From Nostoc sp. NIES-4103 (GTDB lineage: Bacteria > Cyanobacteriota > Cyanobacteriia > Cyanobacteriales > Nostocaceae): a stretch of DNA of 64,000 nt. Both the position numbers and the translations under genes were made by a program. The stretch spans positions 494,607 to 558,606 of the forward strand of contig NZ_AP018288.1 in assembly GCF_002368335.1 (NCBI RefSeq). The letters run 5' to 3'. The notes beneath the pieces were generated by a model that saw only the letters and a program-made list of their open reading frames with translations, was not told the DNA's origin and made no database searches. Positions 1-8,325 of this stretch are shown here, piece after piece. Numbering within the stretch: position 1 is the first letter of the stretch; every line of letters starts with the position of its first letter.

Positions 1-441
1 CAGGCATTGGCAAATCTGGGGGAAGTTGCCAAACCCTACGTTAAAGACATCCTTGACTTCCTTAAGGATAAATCCGTTGACTCAGATGTTCGTTCTAGTG
101 TAACAAAGGCATTAGGCAAGATAGAACAACTCAACTTCAATAATGTTTTGGTAATTCTAGATAGCGTTTATTACGCAGATCAATCAGCAGATAAATCATA
201 TGAAGTTGCACAGTGGCGGTTTTTAACCTATTTCCTTGGAGGCGGCACCCAAGAAGTGAAAACACTGCTGAAATGGCTGGGTTTACCTAATGCCAAAACA
301 ATTCCTACTCAAATAAGTGATGACGAAAGACTAAAAACCTTGAACGTCTTGAAAAAAGCTTGGGAATTCAGCACAGGACTAGAAAGATTACAACAAGACT
401 TAGCAAAGCAAATTCCCAAATTTACCAAAAAAGTATCTTAG
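1..441 (+). CDS. HEAT-repeat protein, C-terminal part (5' end outside window)
   Basis: The open frame runs in from the left edge, so only the last about 147 residues are seen. The first residues (ALANLGEVAKPYV, then VRSSVTKALGKIEQ) have the paired-helix pattern of HEAT repeats. The rest is a helical tail ending KFTKKVS. HEAT repeats bind proteins; in cyanobacteria such repeats often end NACHT/NTPase or signalling proteins, but the N-terminal part that would decide this is missing. A TTG at position 7 could be read as a start, but the frame is open to base 1, so a partial gene is more likely. Confidence 0.6.
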   Translation, partial: QALANLGEVAKPYVKDILDFLKDKSVDSDVRSSVTKALGKIEQLNFNNVLVILDSVYYADQSADKSYEVAQWRFLTYFLGGGTQEVKTLLKWLGLPNAKTIPTQISDDERLKTLNVLKKAWEFSTGLERLQQDLAKQIPKFTKKVS

Positions 442-1205
442 AATCTGATTCTTGGTGTCTTTGTGCCTTAGTGGTTAAAAATATTAGACTTCTTGCATAA
501 ATCAAAAAAAGAACCCCACCCCGCAAGCAAGGCTACGGTGTACACACAAGTCTTAAAATTCGCCCAAGTAGTTGATTTCATCAAATTGTAGTAGCGTGGC
601 ACAGCTAAAATAGTGCATTAGTCAAACTCTTGTGGGATGGGCGTCTCGCCCGTCCAGGGCGGACAAGATGTCCACCCCACAAGAAAATAATATTGCCACA
701 TTTTAGCTGTGTCAGTCCAGTAGGGTGCGTTAAGCGTTGCTATAACGCACTGTCTTTCTCGGTGCCCTGCGGCTAATCCATACTCTCTCAAACTCGCAAA
801 TCTTTGCAAACGCCGTAACACAACGGCAATAAAACGGGAGGAAAATCCACGTCGCTTTTTGCCTCCCCTACTTAATATTTACTGATTGATTCTGACTTCT
901 GAATTCTGACTTCTGAATTCTTATTCAAGCTTTTTGTTACCAAAAGCTTGTCAAATAAAATAAGTTATGTATGATATGTTTGGGATTTTAAATTATGCCA
1001 AGAAATATCAAAAATTAAAAAGTGTTACTGAGAGATAAAGTAAATTTTAGGAGATTTTTCGAGTTAAAAACAATGCTGAAAAACAGCAATAATTGATACA
1101 ACTTGAATTTTCCGAAATATATTCTTTATTACAACTTTAAAAAAGATTTGCAGGCACAATGGGGGCAGAGAAACAATACTGTTTATTTGCGCTCGGAGAC
1201 GAATA
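442..1205. other. intergenic region with repeats; upstream region of flv3
   Basis: No credible gene in about 760 bases. It holds a TTAGACTTCTTGCA motif at 484-497 (also at 5777 and 35762), a small inverted-repeat element (600-711), an inverted repeat of GTGCGTTA (725-750) and a direct repeat of TTCTGACTTCTGAA around 890-925. The AT-rich 200 bases before 1206 are the likely promoter and leader of the flavodiiron operon; I cannot assign a regulator site with confidence. Confidence 0.5.
600..711. repeat. small inverted-repeat element (MITE-like)
   Basis: The ends CACAGCTAAAAT (600-611) and ATTTTAGCTGTG (700-711) are perfect 12-base inverted repeats. Inside is a second GC-rich hairpin beginning CTTGTGGGATGGGC and ending CCACCCCACAAG. 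Similar CTTGTGGGGTGGGC hairpins occur near 5872 and 6105. No coding capacity; non-autonomous element or REP-like repeat. Confidence 0.55.
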
Positions 1206-2924
1206 ATGGTAGCGATCGCAGAGAACGTTCAGCATCGGCTAACTATACAGACTGTAGAAATTGCCCCTAACACCACAGCGATTCGCTCTCTTGACTGGGA
1301 TCGCGATCGCTTCGATATCGAATTCGGACTGCAAAACGGTACGACCTACAATTCATATCTAATTAGGGGCGAACAAACAGTTTTGATTGATACTTCTCAC
1401 CAGAAGTTTCGTCAGCTGTATCTGGACACATTGAAAGGGCTTGTAAACCCCAAGACTATTGATTACATTATTGTCAGCCACACAGAACCAGACCATAGCG
1501 GCTTAGTGGAAGATGTGCTGCAATTGGCACCGAGGGCTACTGTTTTAGCCTCAAAAATTGCACTGCAATTTTTAGAAGGTTTAGTACACGAGCCATTTTC
1601 TAAGCGGATTGTGAAAAGTGGCGATCGCATCAACATTGGTAAAGGACACGAAATCGAATTCGTGAGTGCGCCTAATCTGCACTGGCCAGACACCATCTTT
1701 AGTTACGATCGCAAAACCCAAACCCTCTTCACCTGCGACGCCTTTGGGATGCACTTCTGTGACGAACGCACCTTTGATGAAAACTTAGAGGCGATCGAAG
1801 CTGACTTTAGATTTTACTATGACTGTCTCATGGGGCCTAACGCTCGTTCTCTCTTGAACGCCATGAAGAGAATGAACGAATTAGGCAAGATTAACATTAT
1901 TGCTAACGGTCACGGGCCGCTGTTGCACCATCATTTAGATGTGCTAACCGAGTGTTATCAAAGCTGGAGTCAAAGACAAGCAAAGGCAGAAACCACCGTC
2001 GGCTTGTTTTATGTTTCCGAATACGGATATAGCGATCAGCTGGCTATGGCCATAGCTGAAGGCATTCAAAAAACCGGTGTCGCCACAGAAGTGATCGACC
2101 TCAGTACCGCTGGTATACAAGAAATCCAAGAACTAGCAGGTAGAGCATCTGGTTTAATTATCGGAATGCCCCCAAGTACTGCTACTGCTGCTATTGCTGG
2201 TATTAGTTCACTCTTAGCCGTTGCCAAGAACAAGCAAGTAGTAGGCTTGTTTGAATCTTACGGCGGCGATGATGAACCCATTGATACCCTGCGGCGCAAA
2301 TTTATCGACTCAGGTGTGAAAGAAGCCTTTGAAGCAATTCGCATTAAAGATGTACCTTCCGACGCCACCTATCAGTTGTGCGAAGAAGCCGGTACAGATT
2401 TAGGACAATTGCTAGTCAAAGAACGCAACATCAAGCAGATCAAATCTCTTGATGTCAACATGGAAAAAGCTTTAGGACGGATTAGCAGCGGACTATATAT
2501 AGTCACCACCAAAAAAGGTAACGTATCAGGTGCCATGCTAGCTTCGTGGGTATCGCAAGCGAGTTTGCAACCATTAGGATTTACAATTGCCGTAGCCAAA
2601 GACCGCGCCATTGATTCCATGATGCAAGTAGGCGATCGCTTCGTCCTCAACGTCCTAGAAGAAGGCAATTATCAAGAACTCAAAAAGCAATTCCTCAAAC
2701 GCTTGCATCCTGGTGCTGACCGCTTCGCCGGAGTCAAAACCCGCACCGCCAAAAACGGTTCTCCAATTTTGACAGACGCTTTAGCATACATGGAATGTGA
2801 AGTACAAAGCAGCATCGAGTGCAGCGACCACTGGATTTTATACTGCACCGTCGATGAAGGTCGTGTATCCAAACCCGATGCACTCACAGCCGTTCGCCAC
2901 CGCAAAGTAGGAAATTATTACTAG
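1206..2924 (+). CDS. flv3: class C flavodiiron protein, Flv3 type
   Basis: A 572-residue diflavin flavoprotein that reduces O2 to water with NAD(P)H-derived electrons. Three modules are visible: an N-terminal metallo-beta-lactamase-like diiron domain (about 30-250), a flavodoxin domain from about 268 (GLFYVSEYGYSDQLA) and a C-terminal flavin reductase domain from about 425 (LGRISSGLYIVTT). The diiron ligands are canonical: His92, Glu94, Asp96, His97 in HTEPDH, then His159, Asp178 and His236. This marks the Flv3-like, catalytically complete partner. It is followed after a short gap by an Flv1-type gene on the same strand. Adjacent flv3-flv1 is the arrangement of the heterocyst pair (Flv3B/Flv1B) in Anabaena, where the vegetative pair is not adjacent. 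The B assignment is inference from order only. Confidence 0.93.
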   Translation: MVAIAENVQHRLTIQTVEIAPNTTAIRSLDWDRDRFDIEFGLQNGTTYNSYLIRGEQTVLIDTSHQKFRQLYLDTLKGLVNPKTIDYIIVSHTEPDHSGLVEDVLQLAPRATVLASKIALQFLEGLVHEPFSKRIVKSGDRINIGKGHEIEFVSAPNLHWPDTIFSYDRKTQTLFTCDAFGMHFCDERTFDENLEAIEADFRFYYDCLMGPNARSLLNAMKRMNELGKINIIANGHGPLLHHHLDVLTECYQSWSQRQAKAETTVGLFYVSEYGYSDQLAMAIAEGIQKTGVATEVIDLSTAGIQEIQELAGRASGLIIGMPPSTATAAIAGISSLLAVAKNKQVVGLFESYGGDDEPIDTLRRKFIDSGVKEAFEAIRIKDVPSDATYQLCEEAGTDLGQLLVKERNIKQIKSLDVNMEKALGRISSGLYIVTTKKGNVSGAMLASWVSQASLQPLGFTIAVAKDRAIDSMMQVGDRFVLNVLEEGNYQELKKQFLKRLHPGADRFAGVKTRTAKNGSPILTDALAYMECEVQSSIECSDHWILYCTVDEGRVSKPDALTAVRHRKVGNYY

Positions 2925-2929
2925 AGGGA

Positions 2930-3080
2930 TTGGGGACTGGGGACTGGGTATTGGGGACTGGGGAATTGGGAATTGGGAATTGGGAATGGGTTTAGTTATT
3001 CTCCTCCTCATCCCCCCATCCTCCTCATCCCCCTCATCTCCCCATCTCCCCATCCCCCCACACCCCCCCGCCAGCAACCC
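2930..3080. repeat. GGGGACTGG / CCCCATC low-complexity repeat between flv3 and flv1
   Basis: Purine-side GGGGACTGG/GGGAATTGG units (2933-2985) are followed by pyrimidine-rich CCTCCTCATCCCCC units (3001-3075). Together they form a potential hairpin between the two flavodiiron genes. The same family occurs near 10090, 20170, 46540, 49665, 55010 and 57265. An open frame through it extends flv1 upstream to 2973, but this extension is repeat-derived. Confidence 0.65.
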
Positions 3081-3182
3081 ATGAGCTTCCTAAACACCCT
3101 GACTGGCTTGATTCAATCTGCTAAAAACTGGGCGCACTCTACCCGGTTTTTCCATTTTTTTTCTACACTTAACCGTAAATCT

Positions 3183-4895
3183 ATGATCGATTCCAAACCC
3201 CGTGACGTACAAGTTCTCCCCATTGCTACAAACACTAAAGTCCTCAGAGCGCGTAGTTGGTCACGTCTGCGGTTTGAAATTGAATATGCATTAGAAAGAG
3301 GTACTACCGCCAATTGCTATTTAATAGCAGGTGATAAAACCGCAATTATTGACCCGCCTGGTGAAAGCTTCACCGCCATTTATTTAGAAGCATTGCAAGA
3401 GACTCTCAACTTGAAAAAGTTGGATTATGTCATCTTGGGCCATTTTAGCCCCAACCGCGTGCCAACCATCAAGGCGATTTTAGAATTGGCACCACACATT
3501 ACCTTTGTCTGTTCTGTTCTGACTGCTACTCATTTACGTGCAGTTTTCCCAGATGACGCTTTAAATATATTAACGATGCGTGGGAAAGAAACTCTAGATT
3601 TGGGTAAGGGTCATGTTTTAAAATTCTTGCCTATTCCCAGTCCCCGCTGGCCGGAAGCACTTTGTACCTACGACCAACAAACCCAAATTCTCTACACAGA
3701 TAAGCTATTCGGAACTCATATCTGTGGCGATGAAGTGTTTGATGATAACTGGGAGGCATTTAAGGAAGACCAGCGTTATTACTATAATTGTCTGATGGCT
3801 CCCCAAGCTCCCCATGTAGAAGCAGCTTTGGAGAAAATATCAGATTTGCAGGTGAGAATGTATGCTGTCGGTCACGGGCCTTTGGTGCGTACTGGCTTAC
3901 TTGAACTGACCAAAGCTTACGGTGAATGGAGTCGTTCTCAAAGAGACAGAGAGATTTCTGTAGCGTTACTTTATGCCTCAGCTTATGGTAATACAGCAAC
4001 TTTAGCCCAAGCGATCGCCCTCGGACTAACCAAAGGAGGAGTCGCAGTTCAATCAATCAACTGTGAATTTGCCACACCTGATGAAATCCAAGCTGCGGTA
4101 GAAAAGTCAGATGGCTTTATCATCGGTTCTCCTACCATCGGTGGTCATGCACCTACCCCCATTCATACAGCTTTGGGTATTGTCCTGAAAGTCGGTGATA
4201 ACAATAAAGTCGCAGGCGTTTTCGGTTCCTATGGCTGGAGTGGTGAAGCCTTTGACTTAATTGAAGGTAAACTCAGAGATGCTGGCTATCGCTTTGGGTT
4301 TGAAACCCTCAAAGTCAAGTTTAAACCCGATGATGTCACTCTCAAATTCTGCGAAGAAGTTGGTACAGACTTTGCTCAAGGACTGAAAAAAGCTAGAAAA
4401 GTCCGCGTACCACAACAAGCTGCTACACCCACAGAACAAGCTGTTGGTCGGATTGTTGGTTCAGTTTGCGTGATTACAGCCAAGCAAGGAGATGTTTCCA
4501 CCGGTATGTTGGGCGCTTGGGTGTCTCAAGCAACCTTTAATCCACCAGGTTTAACAGTTGCGATCGCTAAAGACCGAGCAATAGAATCTCTCATGTATCC
4601 GGGTGGTAAATTTGCCCTCAACATCTTAGCTGAAGGCAATCATTCCGAATACATGAAGCACTTCCGCAAGAGTTTTGCCCCAGGCGAAGACCGATTTGCC
4701 AACTTTAGCACCACCGTTGCCGAAAATGGCTGCACAGTTCTCACCGACGCTTTAGCTTATGTTGAATGTTCAGTCAGTCAACGTATGGAATGTGGTGACC
4801 ACTGGGTAGTGTATGCAACCGTTGACAACGGTAAATTAATCCAACCTGATGCTGTCACTGCTATCAACCATCGCAAAACTGGTACCCATTATTAG
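3183..4895 (+). CDS. flv1: class C flavodiiron protein, Flv1 type (non-canonical diiron site)
   Basis: A second diflavin flavoprotein with the same three modules: MBL-like domain, flavodoxin (VALLYASAYGNTATLA) and flavin reductase (VGRIVGSVCVITA). The HxExDH motif is degraded to HFSPNR: His87 is kept, while Glu, Asp and the second His are Ser89, Asn91 and Arg92. This is the known Flv1 signature; Flv1 works with Flv3, presumably as a heterodimer. Start choice: the ATG at 3183 gives 570 residues and aligns with the Flv3 N-terminus. An ATG at 3081 adds 34 residues and one at 2973 adds 70, the last 36 bases-plus being repeat-coded. None has a convincing ribosome-binding site. Likely co-transcribed with flv3. 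Confidence 0.9.
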   Translation: MIDSKPRDVQVLPIATNTKVLRARSWSRLRFEIEYALERGTTANCYLIAGDKTAIIDPPGESFTAIYLEALQETLNLKKLDYVILGHFSPNRVPTIKAILELAPHITFVCSVLTATHLRAVFPDDALNILTMRGKETLDLGKGHVLKFLPIPSPRWPEALCTYDQQTQILYTDKLFGTHICGDEVFDDNWEAFKEDQRYYYNCLMAPQAPHVEAALEKISDLQVRMYAVGHGPLVRTGLLELTKAYGEWSRSQRDREISVALLYASAYGNTATLAQAIALGLTKGGVAVQSINCEFATPDEIQAAVEKSDGFIIGSPTIGGHAPTPIHTALGIVLKVGDNNKVAGVFGSYGWSGEAFDLIEGKLRDAGYRFGFETLKVKFKPDDVTLKFCEEVGTDFAQGLKKARKVRVPQQAATPTEQAVGRIVGSVCVITAKQGDVSTGMLGAWVSQATFNPPGLTVAIAKDRAIESLMYPGGKFALNILAEGNHSEYMKHFRKSFAPGEDRFANFSTTVAENGCTVLTDALAYVECSVSQRMECGDHWVVYATVDNGKLIQPDAVTAINHRKTGTHY

Positions 4896-4933
4896 AAGAC
4901 CGATTAATTAGTTATAATTTCCACAATCATCGT

Positions 4934-5001
4934 ACCCCACCCCCAACCCCTCCCCTTAGTAAGGGGAGGGGAGACAAAGCGTAGCTTTGGCGGGGTGGGG
5001 T
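4934..5001. repeat. GC-rich nested inverted repeat after flv1
   Basis: Outer arms ACCCCACCC and GGGTGGGGT enclose two smaller hairpins (CTCCCCTTAGTAAGGGGAG and CAAAGCGTAGCTTTG). It lies just after the flv operon and could end transcription. A related CCCTAACCCCC repeat is found inside the U32 peptidase gene near 16442. Confidence 0.6.
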
Positions 5002-5382
5002 TCTCCGGTTGTAATAAGTAATCAACCGGACATGATATGACAAATGACAACAAATACCACTTAACTTGATTTACGCCCACCATAAAACACGTTAAAAAAT
5101 TTCAAAATAGCCGAAACCCCCACCACTGACAACTGACAACTAATAACTGACCACTGACAACCTTGACGATTTAACTTAATTTGTGCCAACCTACTGAGGA
5201 ACTTTTACTCTAACTTTTGGTCTAGCCCGAATGTGGTAGAAAAGTTCAAGTGAGATTCCGCAATTGTCACCAAGACAATTGAGTAAATATCATGTCATCT
5301 TGAACTAGAAAATCAGTATGTGGCAGTTCTCACACAAAATGCCAACTACTGCCACAACGCTTTTATAATACTTGTTCCTCCT

Positions 5383-5562
5383 ATGACCGCACAAAACAAC
5401 AAAATTAAATTCCCTATTTGGCAGTATCTTAACCAACCCTTGTTTAGCCGCGATTCTAAATTAGAGTTGAATCCCCGGCGCTTTGCGCGCGGCTGGCGAA
5501 TTCAACTTCTCCAACGGTGTTGGACTAAAGAATGTGATGCTAAAGGGCCTCAACAGTATTAA
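5383..5562 (+). CDS. small hypothetical protein
   Basis: A 59-residue frame starting at ATG 5383, preceded by CTCCT rather than a clear ribosome site. It begins MTAQNNKIKFPIWQYLNQPLF and has a basic middle (LNPRRFARGWRIQLLQR). No signal peptide or membrane segment. A GTG at 5320 would add 21 residues. The composition looks protein-like rather than random, but I do not recognise the family. It stands alone between repeat-rich regions. Confidence 0.4.
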   Translation: MTAQNNKIKFPIWQYLNQPLFSRDSKLELNPRRFARGWRIQLLQRCWTKECDAKGPQQY

Positions 5563-6201
5563 AAAACACTAAAAACTGCTGCACTGACTTAAAGCTTGCA
5601 ATATTAGCCTCGTCCTCAAACGTGGCTTTTGCCGTTTTGTTGATGGCTGTCATTTGTCCTTTGTCCTTTGTAAATACTTTTGACAAATGACCAATGGCAA
5701 AGAACGACCATATCACATTAATTGCAGTGCAGCAAGCATCTACAAATTAGTTTACATTTACTAACAAAGCTATATATTAGACCTCTTGCAAAAGTCTTTT
5801 TACGTCCTCAAACAAAATAAGTTTTTGTAAGCTAAAACACATTTAGTTTGCATAACTAAATTCTTAAAATTCTTGTGGGGTGGGCATCTTGCCCAGCCAG
5901 TATATGCAAGTTAAATGTGGAACAGCTTAACTGTGACTTCAGTCGTGATAGCAATTCTCTCTTGATAGGCATTTCTAAACCCGAAGAGTAATTCGTAATT
6001 GGAAAAAAAAGTGTTCATCTAAGAAACACATAATCAATCAATTTGCTCTTGACTTACAGTCGTTTGCAAGTAAATGAAGTACACATCTTAATATGATAAA
6101 TCTTATGGGGTGGGCAGGAAAGCCCGCCCCTGTGTACCTCATTTATATAAAATGTGCTGTATTTAATTACGAATTACGAATTACGAATTAGCAATTATTT
6201 G
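5563..6201. other. intergenic region with dispersed repeats
   Basis: No gene seen. Repeats include an inverted pair CATTTGTCCTTTGT / ACAAATG (about 5651-5690), TTAGACCTCTTGCA (5777-5790), two GGGGTGGGC hairpins (about 5875-5900 and 6105-6130) and ATTACGAATTACGAATTA (6168-6190). Confidence 0.5.
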
Positions 6202-7005
6202 TCATCTTTTCCCACTAACAATTCCCGACCACTGCACTTTTTTCTCTTGTTGCCGACGGTAAGAAAAGAAATGCTCTGGAGTTTGGTAAGTACAATAAGG
6301 CGCGATCGCAATTTGTTCGCCACTAATCCCCAAACTTTCTAGCTGTAAAATATTCACCCGCCGCACATCTAGCCTGACTTTACCCTCGTTCGGATCTGCT
6401 AGTAACGGTGAATTTGGTAGCTCGTGTAATGCATCTACAATATTATGTGAGTCTTGATGTGGTATAATACTAGCTCCAATTTCCGCAGCCACTTCTACAG
6501 AGACTTGATAAACTTCACCAGCGATCGCTGGGCCTAGGGCAATTCTTAAATCATCGAGTTTGCTACCTCTGGCTTTAAGTCGGGCGATCGCTTGGGGGAC
6601 AATCTTCGCTGCTGTACCCCGCCAACCTGCGTGCAATGCAGCTACAAGTCCTGTTTTCACATCGCCAATCAGCACAGGTGTACAATCAGCACTCGCTACC
6701 CACACCGCTTGTAGAGGCTGTTCGCTGATTAAACCATCTGCTGATACCAGGGCAGAATCACCTTCTTTTTCCACACCATTACCGCCTGTACTTAACATGC
6801 TGGTAATTTCTTCTGGGGTGAGAACAGTATTGCCATGAACCTGCTTTAAGCGATAAGCTGATGCTTCTGGTTGCAGCACTGTTGTTAATTCCTGTGGCGA
6901 TCGCGGCCAAAACTGGTGAGTAAAGAAACCGTGATGCCAATGTTCTAAAAGACTACAAGTCAGGTAGGGTAGTCCTTGCCAATTGTGCCAGTGCCAAGTG
7001 TGCAT
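6202..7005 (-). CDS. pgeF: laccase-domain protein, PgeF/YfiH family
   Basis: A 267-residue single-domain protein of the former multicopper polyphenol oxidase family. Members are purine nucleoside phosphorylase/adenosine deaminase-like, and E. coli PgeF acts in peptidoglycan editing. Motifs seen: KQVHGN with the first metal-site histidine, ADCTPVLI with the catalytic-site cysteine, HAGWRGT with the third ligand, and LGPAI. Length is normal for the family. It is divergent from the biotin ligase gene with about 75 bases between starts. The name says nothing certain about substrate here. Confidence 0.85.
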   Translation of the reverse strand: MHTWHWHNWQGLPYLTCSLLEHWHHGFFTHQFWPRSPQELTTVLQPEASAYRLKQVHGNTVLTPEEITSMLSTGGNGVEKEGDSALVSADGLISEQPLQAVWVASADCTPVLIGDVKTGLVAALHAGWRGTAAKIVPQAIARLKARGSKLDDLRIALGPAIAGEVYQVSVEVAAEIGASIIPHQDSHNIVDALHELPNSPLLADPNEGKVRLDVRRVNILQLESLGISGEQIAIAPYCTYQTPEHFFSYRRQQEKKVQWSGIVSGKR

Positions 7006-7080
7006 CGTAAACCAAACCTAAACAGAAATCAAATCAGCCAATTCATGCTAACTTGAACAACGCAATTTGGGCTATCTATT

Positions 7081-7899
7081 GTGGGAATTAATCGGCAAAT
7101 ATTAGAAGCTTTCCTCAAAGCCGGGTGTGAGTCTGGTGATTTTCCATTTTCTTTACATATTTTTGAAACTGTCTCCTCAACTAACCAAGTTCTCTGGGAC
7201 TTGCTGAAACAGGGCGCTCAAAATGGTACTGTAGTCATTGCCACTCAGCAGACTGCCGGCAGAGGACAATGGGGTCGTCAATGGATTTCTCATACCGGAG
7301 GATTATATCTTTCAGTAGCGATCGCACCTAAACTAGAAGCTAATGCCAGCTACCAGCTAACTTTAGCTAGTGCTTGGGGAATAGTTGCACAATTGCGCCA
7401 GTGCGGTGTCAACGTCGGGATTAAATGGCCCAACGATTTAGTTCTAGATGGTCGCAAATTAGGCGGCATCTTAACAGAAACTAAAGTCAACAACAAACAA
7501 ATCACCCAAGCAGTCATCGGTGTTGGCATTAACTGGGCAAACCCAGTACCCGAAACCGGCATCAATTTGGAATTATGGCAAGCTTCCCAAGCTACCAAAC
7601 CAATCTCAAGTCTTGAAATGCTAACCTCCACAGTTTTACTGGGAATAAAATCCGGTATGCAGTGTCTTTCTACAGAAGGAATAAGCATACTCTTATCTCG
7701 CTATTTAGATTTACTGAAAAACATGGGTGATAAGGTATACATCAATAACCAGCCAGGCATTGTTGTTGGAGTCACGCCCCAAGGAAATCTCCGCCTCAGA
7801 ATGGAAACAGATAATACAGATGAACTGATAAAACCAGAACTTTCTGTTGAACCAGGTAAAATCAGTTTGGGATACGTAGGCGCTTTAAATGATTTGTGA
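7081..7899 (+). CDS. birA: biotin--[acetyl-CoA-carboxylase] ligase
   Basis: A 272-residue biotin protein ligase that adenylates biotin and attaches it to the biotin carboxyl carrier protein of acetyl-CoA carboxylase. The biotinyl-AMP loop is visible as GRGQWGRQW (GRGRxGRxW type) and the KWPNDL motif follows, with GGILTE downstream. There is no N-terminal helix-turn-helix, so this is a monofunctional ligase rather than a BirA repressor. The start is GTG 7081; the C-terminal small beta domain is present. Confidence 0.92.
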   Translation: MGINRQILEAFLKAGCESGDFPFSLHIFETVSSTNQVLWDLLKQGAQNGTVVIATQQTAGRGQWGRQWISHTGGLYLSVAIAPKLEANASYQLTLASAWGIVAQLRQCGVNVGIKWPNDLVLDGRKLGGILTETKVNNKQITQAVIGVGINWANPVPETGINLELWQASQATKPISSLEMLTSTVLLGIKSGMQCLSTEGISILLSRYLDLLKNMGDKVYINNQPGIVVGVTPQGNLRLRMETDNTDELIKPELSVEPGKISLGYVGALNDL

Positions 7900-8325
7900 G
7901 ATAAACTCATAAAGGTTGTCAGTTGTCATTAGTCCTTTGTCATTAGTAGTGACAAAGGATTAATGACAAACATGATGAGAATTTTCATAACTCCAACAAA
8001 ATTGCTATGGAAATTCGTATGTTTAACTGTTAGCTTTGTTTAAAATTACGCTATGTAGGATAAGACAAACCACTGACCGAACAAAGGATAAAAGCACCAC
8101 AGAAGAATTAGATCCGATGCCTCTAAAATTATGTATGGAGTTTAGATCATAGCACGGGATCTTGGCTGCAAGGCTCCCGGAGACTTCATCATTGATACTT
8201 CATCTGGACAGCAAATTCTATTGGATAACTTTAAAAAATAGCGAACCAAAAACTACTTCAATTGAATTAGTAAAAATCTAAACACGTCTATCTTTGGATT
8301 ACTTTAGAAACAACTGAGAGAACAA
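7900..8325. other. intergenic region, leader of the M23 peptidase gene
   Basis: Contains an inverted TTGTCATTAGTCC/TAATGACAAA repeat around 7917-7970 and a hairpin GGGATCTTGGC...GCTCCC at about 8155-8179 in the likely 5' leader of the peptidase gene. I looked for a c-di-AMP riboswitch here because such leaders precede cell-wall hydrolases, but could not match its conserved core. Confidence 0.4.

Noticed and set aside
2973..3182. Longer N-terminus for Flv1
   Set aside because: The first 36 codons are CCTCCTCATCCCC repeat translation, and the Flv3 alignment starts at the ATG at 3183. The ATG at 3081 cannot be fully excluded.
7900..8325. Possible c-di-AMP riboswitch before the M23 peptidase
   Set aside because: Only one hairpin is seen; the conserved core sequences could not be matched.
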